Part shown: piece by piece, positions 23,291-30,317 of the stretch | Numbering within the stretch: the stretch's first letter is position 1 | How the letters are laid out: each line of letters begins with the position of its first letter | Source of the DNA: a bacterium | Lineage (GTDB): Bacteria; Vulcanimicrobiota; Xenobia; Xenobiales; JADMJV01 | Direction of reading: 5' to 3' | Length of the DNA: 37,555 nucleotides | Assembly (NCBI GenBank): GCA_018780265.1 | Contig: JADMJV010000045.1 | Location: forward strand, 87,965-125,519 | Made by a program: the position numbers and the translations under genes | The notes under the pieces: generated by a model | Databases searched by the model: none | The model's input: only the letters and a program-made list of their open reading frames with translations | Told to the model about the DNA's origin: nothing

Positions 23291-24941
23291 GAGCTTTCTC
23301 CTTCATAAAGGCCAACAAGGCCTGGAGTTCTTCGGGGGTGAGGTTTTGCCGGGTCATGGCGTTGCGCTGGTAGCCCAACTGGCCGTGCATGCCTTCGGGG
23401 TCGAGGATTTGCGCCATGATTTCGGCCGGTGTGCGACGTCGAAAGATCTCTTGCAGGGACGGCCCGAAGGCTTCTTGGGTAGGGTGGTGGCAGCCCCAGC
23501 AGCGCTCCATAAAGACCTGTTGGCCCAGAAATACCCCATCGTAACGCTTTTGCTTGGTCAAGAAGTTGTATTTACCCATGGGGAAGCTGGCGGGGTGGCG
23601 CCCCACCTCGGACAGGGTGGCCGCGTCCAGCATCACCAGAGCTCCTTGGGGTTCGGACAGGCTCACATAAGCCAGACTCCCGTCGCCAGAGAACTCGGTG
23701 TGCGCCACTTTCTGTCCCATCGGTTTGGACTGGATCTGCAGGTCCCTGCGGGAAACCAGCGCCAGCTCGGAGTTGCCCTGGTCGATCCAGAGGTAGGGGG
23801 TCTGAGGATGCGTGCGCACAAAAAAGCCGTTCCCCGCCAGGGGAATCTTGCGAGTGAGAGCCCAATCGTACATTTGCCAGACCGTGAGATAGGGAGCTTC
23901 GATGTGGGTGCTGGCAAAAAAGAATTTGCCGCGATCATACCAGAAGGCCGCGGAAGCCAGGTGCGGCAGGCCTTCGATGGAATGCTCGAAGACGCGCTGT
24001 AAAGTCGTCAGGTCCAGGGCCACCAGCCGTGTACCCTTGCGCGAGGTTCCCACCAGATAGCGCTCCAGGGGGTCCACAAAGAAGTCCTCCAGGGGTTCTT
24101 CCAGGGTCTGGTAGCGAACCTCCAGGGAGTGAGTGTCCAGGATGCCCAGGGCCGGACGGTCGCGAAAGGTGAAAATGGCTTCCTGGCGACTGTCGAGCTC
24201 ATAAATGGCGCTGATCTTTCCCTCCACCGGGATGACTTTGAGCGGTTCCAGCGACTCCGACTCCAGAACCACCAGGGCGGACGGCAGCCAACTGGCCGCC
24301 AACAACCGTTGGCCGTCGTGGGAGAGGGCCAGATTGCGCAGAAAAATGCTGGAGCGTACCCGACCCACCAGCCCCTGACCCAGCACATAGCGCCCGATCC
24401 ATCCATCGCGAGAGGGAACGTAAAAGCTCTCGCCGTCGGGCGAGAATTTGAGACCCCCATGGACGTTTTCAAAAGCAAATCGGTCGAGAATGCGCTGGCC
24501 TTCCATGACCCAAACCAGGGAGCGACCGCGTTCTACCACCGCGGTAAGGTTGACCCGGTCGGAAGCACGCGGAGGAGAGGGTGAGGTCGGGACATTGACG
24601 TGAAGGCTGTTGCGGATCTCTTCCTCCGTCCAGGTGGATTGCGAAGGGGTGCGCAGGTAGGCCACCAGGGCCTGGATTTCGGCCGCATTCAACTGCGAGA
24701 AGGCAGGCATGCGCGTGGCGGGCAAGCCCTTGGAGATGATTCCCTTGAGTTTGTCGTCTGTGGCCCGGCCCAGCGTGAGTGGCAGAAGGGGCGGCCCACT
24801 TAAGCCGATTCGCTCGGAGTGGTGACAGGCGGCACAGTGGGTCTGGTAGAGGTCTTTCCCCAAAGGGGGCAGTTGAGCGCGCACCGGCCCGAGCAGGCTG
24901 AGCAGCCCGAGGATTGTGGCCATGAGCCGGCGCGCACTCAT
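23274..24941 (-). CDS. nirN: NirN-like cytochrome cd1-related protein with an extra C-terminal c-type heme site
   Basis: A signal peptide (to about residue 22) is followed by a cytochrome c domain with CAACH (Cys36, Cys39, His40). A d1-type beta propeller follows (about 120-455; motifs KFSPDGESFYVPSRDGWIGR, FADRP-like strands, THPQTPYLWIDQG). NirN oxidises dihydro-heme d1 and delivers heme d1. Unusually, a second cytochrome c domain follows the propeller with CWGCH (Cys481, Cys484, His485) and a candidate axial Met near 529. Length is 555 residues, against about 490 for ordinary NirN. It begins two bases after nirS. An alternative reading is a NirC-NirF-type fusion, but a separate nirF is present, so NirN is preferred. 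Confidence 0.75.
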   Translation of the reverse strand: MSARRLMATILGLLSLLGPVRAQLPPLGKDLYQTHCAACHHSERIGLSGPPLLPLTLGRATDDKLKGIISKGLPATRMPAFSQLNAAEIQALVAYLRTPSQSTWTEEEIRNSLHVNVPTSPSPPRASDRVNLTAVVERGRSLVWVMEGQRILDRFAFENVHGGLKFSPDGESFYVPSRDGWIGRYVLGQGLVGRVRSSIFLRNLALSHDGQRLLAASWLPSALVVLESESLEPLKVIPVEGKISAIYELDSRQEAIFTFRDRPALGILDTHSLEVRYQTLEEPLEDFFVDPLERYLVGTSRKGTRLVALDLTTLQRVFEHSIEGLPHLASAAFWYDRGKFFFASTHIEAPYLTVWQMYDWALTRKIPLAGNGFFVRTHPQTPYLWIDQGNSELALVSRRDLQIQSKPMGQKVAHTEFSGDGSLAYVSLSEPQGALVMLDAATLSEVGRHPASFPMGKYNFLTKQKRYDGVFLGQQVFMERCWGCHHPTQEAFGPSLQEIFRRRTPAEIMAQILDPEGMHGQLGYQRNAMTRQNLTPEELQALLAFMKEKAHAANQ

Positions 24942-24942
24942 A

Positions 24943-26580
24943 TCAGTAGATGTCGTGAACGCTGTTATACACGTTAAAGTGACCCGTGGGAGTCACCATC
25001 CAGTCGGCGTTCAGTTCCTTTACCAGATTGAGGTTTTCATCATAGATGAGCATGGCGGTGGAAGCCTTGGTGGTATTGCCCCAGACTGCCACCCAGATCT
25101 CGTTTCCGTCCTTGTTGTATTCCACGTGGACGGCCTTGCCCTTGTATTTGGCCGGCACCTGCAGGGCTTTGACAAACTGCAGGGTCTTCTTGTCGAAGAC
25201 ATACACTTTGTCATACATAGCCGGGTCCGGGGCCAGGGGACGGTCGGCGATCAACCAGCGCGATTTTGGATGGGTCTTCACAAAAAGATTCCCGCCCGCA
25301 TCGCCCGGCATCTGCGCCGTGGCCACCATCTTCCAGGCATACTGTTTGTGCTTCACCGGGTCGGTGCCAATAAAGGCCAGGGTGTTGTCACCCAGGTGGC
25401 CGGTGCACCACAGGGGGCCGTACTTCTCGTGGACCAGGTTGGCCCCTCGGCCAGGGTGGGGTTTGTTGCCCACCTCGACCAGTGCCACCAACTTTTTGAG
25501 CACCGTGTCCACCACGGCCACTTTGTTGCGCATGTTGGCCGCCACCAGGAAGTAGCGTTTGGTTGACTCCCATCCACCATCGTGGAGGAAGCGTTCGGCA
25601 TCAATGACCGAGATCTTCAGATTCTTGATGTCAGCATAGTCGACCAACCAGATATGGCCGGTCTCCTTCACGTTCACCACCCACATCGGGTCGTGGTGGG
25701 AAGCGACGATGGAGGCCACCCGCGCTTCGCGCACGTAGTCGCCGGTGTCGCAGGTATATCCGCTGGTGGACATCAATCGCATCGGCTCCAGGGTCTGCCC
25801 GTCCAGGATGGCCAGCATGGGGGGCCAGTAGCCGCCCACGATGATGTACTTGTCCAGGAAGTTGCCCAATTTGCCTTTGTATTTGCTCGACTCCACCGAG
25901 CGTGCGTCGTAACAGGCCTTTACTTCGGCCACCATCTGGGGCGGATTCATCCACAGGTCGATCAGGGTAATTTTCCCGTCGCGTCCGATGGAGTAGAAAT
26001 ATCGACCCGTGGCCGAAGGGCGCAGGATGTGCACGGCATAGCCGGTGGGGATAATGTTCACCAGTTCTTTCGTGTCCCCATCAATAATGGCCACTTTACC
26101 TACGTCTCGCAGCACCACGCCCATGAAGTTCTGCCAGTTGCGCTTGTGCATAGGCTCCTTGGGACGCTTCTCGGGAGGTACGGTAACTTTCCAGGAAGCC
26201 TTCATCTTCTCCATGGTCATCTCCGGCGGCGCCGGAGGCTCCTTTTGCAGGAAACGAGCCAGGAGGTCGATTTCGCCCTCGGAAAGGGTCCCCTCTTTGC
26301 CAAATCCGGGCATACCCCCCTCGGTGCCGTCGGAAATGAACTTCTTGAGAACCTGGGTGCCATAGGGCACGGTTTTGTCTAGAGTTAATGGGGGCCCCGT
26401 GGCTCCCTTGCGCAAAACGCCGTGACATCCGGCACAGCGATCAAAATACATGTGACTGACTTTTTGCTGTTCATCCGGTGTAAGATCTGGCACTGCCGCG
26501 GGGGGACCCGGGGTTTGCGCCCAGGTTACCGTCAGGCAGGCCAGCCAGAACGCCAATAACAGCCATGTCTTGCTTTTCAC
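24943..26580 (-). CDS. nirS: Cytochrome cd1 nitrite reductase NirS
   Basis: GTG at 26580 has AAGGAG eight bases upstream. The 545-residue precursor has a Sec signal peptide ending TVTWAQ, and a c-type heme site CAGCH (Cys49, Cys52, His53). A heme d1 propeller follows with classic NirS motifs: GYAVHILRPSATGRYFYSIG, KACYDARSVESSKY, IIVGGYWPP, IVASHHDPMWVVNVKETG, KPHPGRGANLVHEKYGPLWC, and the ending GHFNVYNSVHDIY. The two active-site histidine regions are present. It reduces nitrite to nitric oxide in the periplasm, receiving electrons from a c-type cytochrome. It heads the nirS-nirN-nirJ-nirF-nirDL run and is divergent from the precorrin-2 dehydrogenase gene with only 54 bp between. Confidence 0.96.
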   Translation of the reverse strand: MKSKTWLLLAFWLACLTVTWAQTPGPPAAVPDLTPDEQQKVSHMYFDRCAGCHGVLRKGATGPPLTLDKTVPYGTQVLKKFISDGTEGGMPGFGKEGTLSEGEIDLLARFLQKEPPAPPEMTMEKMKASWKVTVPPEKRPKEPMHKRNWQNFMGVVLRDVGKVAIIDGDTKELVNIIPTGYAVHILRPSATGRYFYSIGRDGKITLIDLWMNPPQMVAEVKACYDARSVESSKYKGKLGNFLDKYIIVGGYWPPMLAILDGQTLEPMRLMSTSGYTCDTGDYVREARVASIVASHHDPMWVVNVKETGHIWLVDYADIKNLKISVIDAERFLHDGGWESTKRYFLVAANMRNKVAVVDTVLKKLVALVEVGNKPHPGRGANLVHEKYGPLWCTGHLGDNTLAFIGTDPVKHKQYAWKMVATAQMPGDAGGNLFVKTHPKSRWLIADRPLAPDPAMYDKVYVFDKKTLQFVKALQVPAKYKGKAVHVEYNKDGNEIWVAVWGNTTKASTAMLIYDENLNLVKELNADWMVTPTGHFNVYNSVHDIY

Positions 26581-26609
26581 TTTGCCACTCCTTTCGTGTA
26601 GTGAAGAAG

Positions 26610-26629
26610 CCAGGAGATTTAGCTCCCGG
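26610..26629. promoter_or_regulatory. Imperfect dyad between divergent nirS and precorrin-2 dehydrogenase genes
   Basis: CCAGGAG (26610-26616) and CTCCCGG (26623-26629) form an inverted repeat with six of seven pairs and a six-base centre. It lies in the 54-bp gap that must hold elements for both genes. It could be an operator or a chance stem. No FNR box is visible in this gap. Confidence 0.3.
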
Positions 26630-26634
26630 CAAAA

Positions 26635-27315
26635 ATGTTAGTGATTGTGTTGGAGCATCCACCTCTCTACCCCCTCAACCTGAAACTTCAGGACCAGCCC
26701 TGCGTAGTGGTGGGCGGTGGGGAGATCGCCTGGCGAAAGACTCAATCGTTGCTGGAATGCGGCGCGCACGTCCGACTGGTGGCGCCGGAACTGCACCCAG
26801 AACTGGAAAACCTCAAGACCACCGGGCACTTCGACCACATTCCGCGCCCCTATCAGCCCGGCGACCTGAACGGGGCCCGACTGGTGGTGTGCGCCACCGA
26901 TGATACCGAGGTCAACCTTCAGGTCTTTGCCGAAGGCCAGGCCCAAGGTTCTCTGGTCAACGTGGTGGACGTTCCGGATCTTTGCGATTTTTATGTGCCC
27001 GCCGTGGTTCGCCGGGGTGCCCTGCAGTTAACGATTTCAACTCAGGGGCGCTGCCCGGGACTTTCTGGTCACCTGCGCCAGCAACTGGAAACCCAATTTG
27101 ACCCGGGCTGGGGAAATTACGTCGAACTCCTGGAAGAGGCCCGCCAAAACTTGGCTCGGCTCCTCCCGGGTCCGCCCGGACCCCGGATGCGGGCCATGCA
27201 GCAACTGCTGCAAATTCCCATCGCTATCGCTGACCTGAACCACCAAGAGGGACAGGAACAGGCACGCCAGCTTCTGGATAAGGCGTTGGCGGAGATCGCT
27301 CCCGCATCGATTTGA
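26635..27315 (+). CDS. Precorrin-2 dehydrogenase / sirohydrochlorin ferrochelatase (Met8p/CysG-B type)
   Basis: The 226-residue protein opens with a Rossmann motif, VVVGGGEIAWRKTQSLLECG, and has VVCATDDTEVN and the family hallmark VNVVDVPDLCDFYVPAVV. The conserved Asp of that last segment serves both NAD-dependent dehydrogenation and iron insertion in Met8p. The C-terminal helical part is present. It converts precorrin-2 to sirohydrochlorin and then siroheme, the substrate of the decarboxylase encoded in the nir operon. AGGAG lies 17 bases before the ATG, further than usual. Its 3' end overlaps the facing cobA-hemD gene by 92 bp. Whether the chelatase step is retained cannot be judged. Confidence 0.88.
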   Translation: MLVIVLEHPPLYPLNLKLQDQPCVVVGGGEIAWRKTQSLLECGAHVRLVAPELHPELENLKTTGHFDHIPRPYQPGDLNGARLVVCATDDTEVNLQVFAEGQAQGSLVNVVDVPDLCDFYVPAVVRRGALQLTISTQGRCPGLSGHLRQQLETQFDPGWGNYVELLEEARQNLARLLPGPPGPRMRAMQQLLQIPIAIADLNHQEGQEQARQLLDKALAEIAPASI

Positions 27316-28603
27316 GAATCTTGCGATAGGGGCCGGGTAGAGGGGGGGTCTCACGGATAGCCACGCGAGGGGTTTCCGTGGGAACGGTAACAAACCAGTG
27401 AGCGTCGCGCTCCAGGACCAGACAACCCCGCCCATCTGCCCCGGTGGGGTGCAGTCGATACAGTGCCAGAGCCCCTGGCTCGTGCTGGGATCCCAGCACC
27501 AGTTGGTGAGGCATGCGGGGGGGACCCGTCACGATCCGGTCGGGCTCCAATCCTCGGGCCCTGAGTGCTGCGGCCGTATCCTCGCCCACGGCATACACGG
27601 ACAACCCGGCCAGTACTCGCAGGTCCCGTCGCGACTCTCGCAACACCCGCTGCAGATGTTCCACGCTGCGAGGCGTGGTGAAGGTCACAGCGTGGAACTG
27701 ACGCCAGTCCGGTAGTCGCGGCCACAGGGGCTGCACCTCAAATCCCCGCAGTACCTCCACCTGCGCTCCCAGTTCCTCGAGGCCACAGCAGAACTCTTCC
27801 AACTCCGGCGTGGCTGGCCCGCTGAAGATTCGCAGCGACTGCCCGCACAGGGGCCGCGCTTCGTGCCAGGCCAACTGACTCCTCAGACCCACGACCTCAC
27901 CGACCACTGCCAGGGCCGGAGACTCCACCCGGGCTGCGCGCACCCGCTCCACCACATCCTCCAGAGTCGCTACTACAGTCTGTTGGGTGGACCAGGTGGC
28001 TCGACTGATGATGGCAACCGGCGTCTCTGGAGACCGCCCTGCGTCGAGCAGGGCGTCCACCATAGCCTGAATTCGAGCCAGACACATGACCACCACCAGT
28101 GTGGTCCCCGGTCGGGCCAGATTTGGCCAATCCACCTCGCTGTGCGCTTTGGCGGGCTGTTCGTGGCCGGTGACCACCACCAAGGTCGCCGCCAACCCCC
28201 GATGAGTGACGGGAATTCCGGCATAGGCCGGCCCGGCCACGGTAGAACTGATTCCCGGCACCACCTCAAAGGGGACGCCCGCCTCGGCCAGGGCCAGAGC
28301 TTCTTCCCCTCCGCGGCCAAACATGAAGGGCTCTCCTCCTTTGAGGCGACACACCAGTTGACCTCGTAGCCCTCGGTCCACCAAAAGAGCATTGATTTCT
28401 GCCTGGGGCAGGTGATGGCAGCCGGCCCTCTTGCCTGCGTAGATGAGTTCCGCCTGGGGGTTTACCCGTCGCAGGATGGCGGGGGACACAAGTTGATCGT
28501 AAACCACCACCTCAGCCCTGGCCAGCACCCGGGCCGCTCTCATGGTAAGCAGACCCGGATCGCCGGGCCCTGCTCCCACCAGAAAGACCCGTCCCGACGG
28601 CAC
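27224..28603 (-). CDS. cobA-hemD: Fused uroporphyrinogen-III C-methyltransferase and uroporphyrinogen-III synthase
   Basis: Residues 1-250 are a complete SUMT: VFLVGAGPGDPGLLT, VVYDQLVS, RLKGGEPFMFGRGGEE, VVPGISSTVAGPAYAGIPVT, TLVVVMCLARIQ, and SPALAVVGEVV. They methylate uroporphyrinogen III to precorrin-2 with SAM. Residues about 265-445 match HemD: RIFSGPATPELEEF, GFEVQPLWPRL, AVTFTTPRSVEHL, VYAVGEDTAAALRARG. They close hydroxymethylbilane to uroporphyrinogen III. It takes the place of nirE in this heme d1 locus. It starts (GTG at 28603) three bases after the cytochrome c gene and shares its promoter. The last 30 residues, Pro/Arg-rich, are encoded antisense to the facing gene and are probably not part of the fold. 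Confidence 0.93.
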   Translation of the reverse strand: MPSGRVFLVGAGPGDPGLLTMRAARVLARAEVVVYDQLVSPAILRRVNPQAELIYAGKRAGCHHLPQAEINALLVDRGLRGQLVCRLKGGEPFMFGRGGEEALALAEAGVPFEVVPGISSTVAGPAYAGIPVTHRGLAATLVVVTGHEQPAKAHSEVDWPNLARPGTTLVVVMCLARIQAMVDALLDAGRSPETPVAIISRATWSTQQTVVATLEDVVERVRAARVESPALAVVGEVVGLRSQLAWHEARPLCGQSLRIFSGPATPELEEFCCGLEELGAQVEVLRGFEVQPLWPRLPDWRQFHAVTFTTPRSVEHLQRVLRESRRDLRVLAGLSVYAVGEDTAAALRARGLEPDRIVTGPPRMPHQLVLGSQHEPGALALYRLHPTGADGRGCLVLERDAHWFVTVPTETPRVAIRETPPLPGPYRKILKSMRERSPPTPYPEAGVPVPVPLGGSGQR

Positions 28604-28606
28604 CGC

Positions 28607-28969
28607 CTACTTCTTTCTCAGACTCTTGATGAAAGCCACGACTTTCCAGCGGTCGGCTTCGGCAAGCTGTTTAAAGCCCGCCATGGCCGAACCAGGAAGC
28701 CCGTTTGTGATGGTATTGAAGATCTGTTCGTCGGTGTCGCCGGCTTTAAAAGAATCGGTGGCCAGGTTGCGCGGCGGGGGCTTGAGAGCACTCGCCGCAG
28801 GACCGTCGCCCGCGCCTTCTTTGCCGTGACAGGAGGAACAGTTGGCCTTGAAGACCTTCTTGCCCGCCGCTATCGATGCAGCGTCGTTGGGCGCTTCCTT
28901 GGCCAGCAAGGGCTGGTTCAAAAAAAACAATGCAGGGGTCACCACGACCCAGAATGTGATATTTTTCAC
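28607..28969 (-). CDS. Small periplasmic cytochrome c, probable electron donor to NirS
   Basis: The 120-residue precursor has a signal peptide (about 1-23), CSSCHG heme-binding motif near residue 44, and a candidate Met ligand in GSAMAGF near residue 97. These are the marks of a class I c-type cytochrome similar to NirC or cytochrome c551/c6. GTG at 28969 is preceded by GGGAGG. The gene has a strong FNR/DNR-type promoter and leads the cobA-hemD gene. The shared low-oxygen or nitric oxide control fits an electron donor to nitrite reductase; NirC-like help in heme d1 maturation is the alternative. The sequence does not decide between them. Confidence 0.88.
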   Translation of the reverse strand: MKNITFWVVVTPALFFLNQPLLAKEAPNDAASIAAGKKVFKANCSSCHGKEGAGDGPAASALKPPPRNLATDSFKAGDTDEQIFNTITNGLPGSAMAGFKQLAEADRWKVVAFIKSLRKK

Positions 28970-29002
28970 AAAGCCTCCCGAAGTGAAATGGGCCCCGCGA
29001 GC

Positions 29003-29044
29003 ATCCTAGCAAGGGCAGGAGGGGGGGGCGTTGATATAGATCAA
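29003..29044 (-). promoter_or_regulatory. FNR/DNR-type promoter of the cytochrome c-cobA-hemD operon
   Basis: TTGAT-ATAG-ATCAA at 29031-29044 is a perfect FNR/DNR consensus. On the minus strand exactly 22 bases separate it from TAGGAT (29008-29003), the spacing of a class II site centred at -41.5. TGC precedes the hexamer, giving an extended -10. The start would fall near 28996, about 27 bases before the GTG at 28969. The box overlaps the stop codon of the gene at 29041-29364. The regulator (oxygen-sensing FNR or nitric-oxide-sensing DNR/NNR) cannot be told apart. Confidence 0.8.
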
Positions 29045-29364
29045 TAGGGAGAGAATCGCGGGCTGAAGCGCTCCAGTTCTTTGACCTGCCAGGGGGCCAG
29101 CAGCACATCCCCCAAATGGGGTACCTGCAAAACGCACTCCTGGCCATGACTCACCAGGGTACCTTTCAACTCCAGGCCTTCCTGCTGGGAAAGATAGGCC
29201 AGACGCTCCCCGGGGCCCGGGCTAAAGTCGGGAGTCGGACGGGGGCCCTCCAGGCGGTAAAGGCGTCTCCCCAGCGAAACCAGGGCGAAAAAATGGGCTT
29301 CTTGCTGGCTCCCGGCCGCGTAAGCCAGCAAGCCCAGCAGGAGAGCCACCAGGGCGGCTTTCAT
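29041..29364 (-). CDS. Exported hypothetical protein, 107 aa
   Basis: A signal peptide is evident (MKAALVALLLGLLAYAAGSQ). The mature part of about 87 residues looks like a small beta-rich domain (FALVSLGRRLYRLEG, GLELKGTLVSHGQECVLQVP), with a single cysteine. No family is recognised. It lies upstream of, and in the same direction as, the cytochrome c gene, but the FNR-type promoter sits at its 3' end, so it is probably a separate transcription unit. Possible link with the nitrite reductase group is only by position. Confidence 0.6.
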   Translation of the reverse strand: MKAALVALLLGLLAYAAGSQQEAHFFALVSLGRRLYRLEGPRPTPDFSPGPGERLAYLSQQEGLELKGTLVSHGQECVLQVPHLGDVLLAPWQVKELERFSPRFSPY

Positions 29365-29453
29365 GAGGGTTTGCTTCGGCTGGAACGGGGAGGTTCCTGG
29401 CCTGCTCCTTTGACGGAGGGCCGTGTGGTGGCTGGCCTCAAGGGGACGAATTT

Positions 29454-29461
29454 GCTAGGAT
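29454..29461 (+). promoter_or_regulatory. Extended -10 of the Uma2 gene; predicts leaderless mRNA
   Basis: TTGCTAGGAT at 29452-29461 contains an extended -10 (TGC-TAGGAT), and the ATG at 29469 follows seven bases after it. No Shine-Dalgarno is present. The same ten bases, TTGCTAGGAT, occur as the -10 of the FNR-type promoter on the other strand. The -35 region is poor, as is common with extended -10 promoters. Confidence 0.5.
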
Positions 29462-29468
29462 AGAAACC

Positions 29469-30011
29469 ATGGAACTCGCCCAGGCATACCGTTTCTCGCG
29501 TCAAGACTACTATCAAATGCTGGAGTCGGGTATTTTGACCGAAGACTCGCGGGTTGAACTTATCGAAGGGGAGATCCTGGCCCTGGCCGCGCAGAACAGA
29601 CCTCACGCCTACTGTACCACCAAGCTCACCCGAATTCTCCTTACCCGCTTCGGCGACGGCTATCATGTGCGGGTGCAATTGCCCATCATATTGGATAATT
29701 ACACTGAACCGGAGCCCGACTTTGCCGTCGTGACGGAACAGCAACTGGTGGAATCCACAGAGCATCCCACTCAGGCCGTCTTGCTGGTGGAGGTCGCCGA
29801 CAGCAGCCTGGCCTTTGACCGCATAAAGAAAGGCGGGCTTTATGGAAGGGCCGGGTTTCCTGAATACTGGGTCGTGAATTTGCGGGAGCGGTGCCTGATC
29901 GTGCACACTCAGCCCGGTCCCAATGGCTACCAACACATTCAGACTTACGAGGAAAACGACTTGGCCAGCCCACTCAAGCTGACCTCGGTGCTGCTGCCCG
30001 CAGAAGCGTAG
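29469..30011 (+). CDS. Uma2-family (DUF820) putative endonuclease
   Basis: The 180-residue protein shows the family pattern: YRFSRQDYYQMLESGILTED at the start, VELIEGEILALA, EPEPDFAVV (an Asp of the PD-(D/E)xK core), LLVEVADSSLAFDRIKK (Glu and Lys of the core), and AGFPEYWVVNL. Uma2 proteins have a restriction-endonuclease-like fold and are common and scattered in cyanobacteria and environmental phyla. Their biological role is not established. It stands alone, with its own leaderless-type promoter. Length is normal. Confidence 0.9.
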   Translation: MELAQAYRFSRQDYYQMLESGILTEDSRVELIEGEILALAAQNRPHAYCTTKLTRILLTRFGDGYHVRVQLPIILDNYTEPEPDFAVVTEQQLVESTEHPTQAVLLVEVADSSLAFDRIKKGGLYGRAGFPEYWVVNLRERCLIVHTQPGPNGYQHIQTYEENDLASPLKLTSVLLPAEA

Positions 30012-30317
30012 CGTATTTACGGTCGAGCGTCACTTCAGCTTCTCGGCCAGGAGAGCCCGTCCCGAAAGCATTTGGTTCAGCAGTCCCGCCATGCCGGCAA
30101 GATTCCGTTTGCGGAACCTCGGAGTGACTGGCCGACGCGATCCATCTGGGCTGGGCCAAGGCCGCTCCGTTTCCGATTTCCGGCAAGCTCAAGCACGACT
30201 GGGCCGTGCATCGGTCCGTACCGTCCCGATGCACGGCCGGGACAGTCAGGCGAAGGATAAAGTAGACGCACAGGCAGCACTGCAAAAGGTAGCGCGCCCA
30301 TTCGCACCACCGAATCC
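30012..30317. other. Intergenic region between convergent genes, with hairpin
   Basis: No gene is supported: several overlapping open frames exist on both strands but none has a ribosome site or a recognisable family. The only clear structure is the hairpin at 30197-30247, listed separately. Confidence 0.45.
30197..30247. terminator. Strong hairpin between convergent genes, possible bidirectional terminator
   Basis: GGCCGTGCATCGG (30202-30214) and CCGATGCACGGCC (30226-30238) form a perfect 13-bp stem with an 11-base loop, and GACT (30197-30200) can pair with AGTC (30244-30247) outside a small bulge. It sits between two convergent genes. There is no run of T on either side, so intrinsic termination is uncertain; a protein-binding palindrome or mobile repeat is the alternative. 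Confidence 0.45.

Noticed and set aside
24916..26382. Long plus-strand frames (216 and 266 codons) opposite nirS
   Set aside because: Antisense to an unmistakable nirS; histidine/valine-rich translation typical of a shadow frame.
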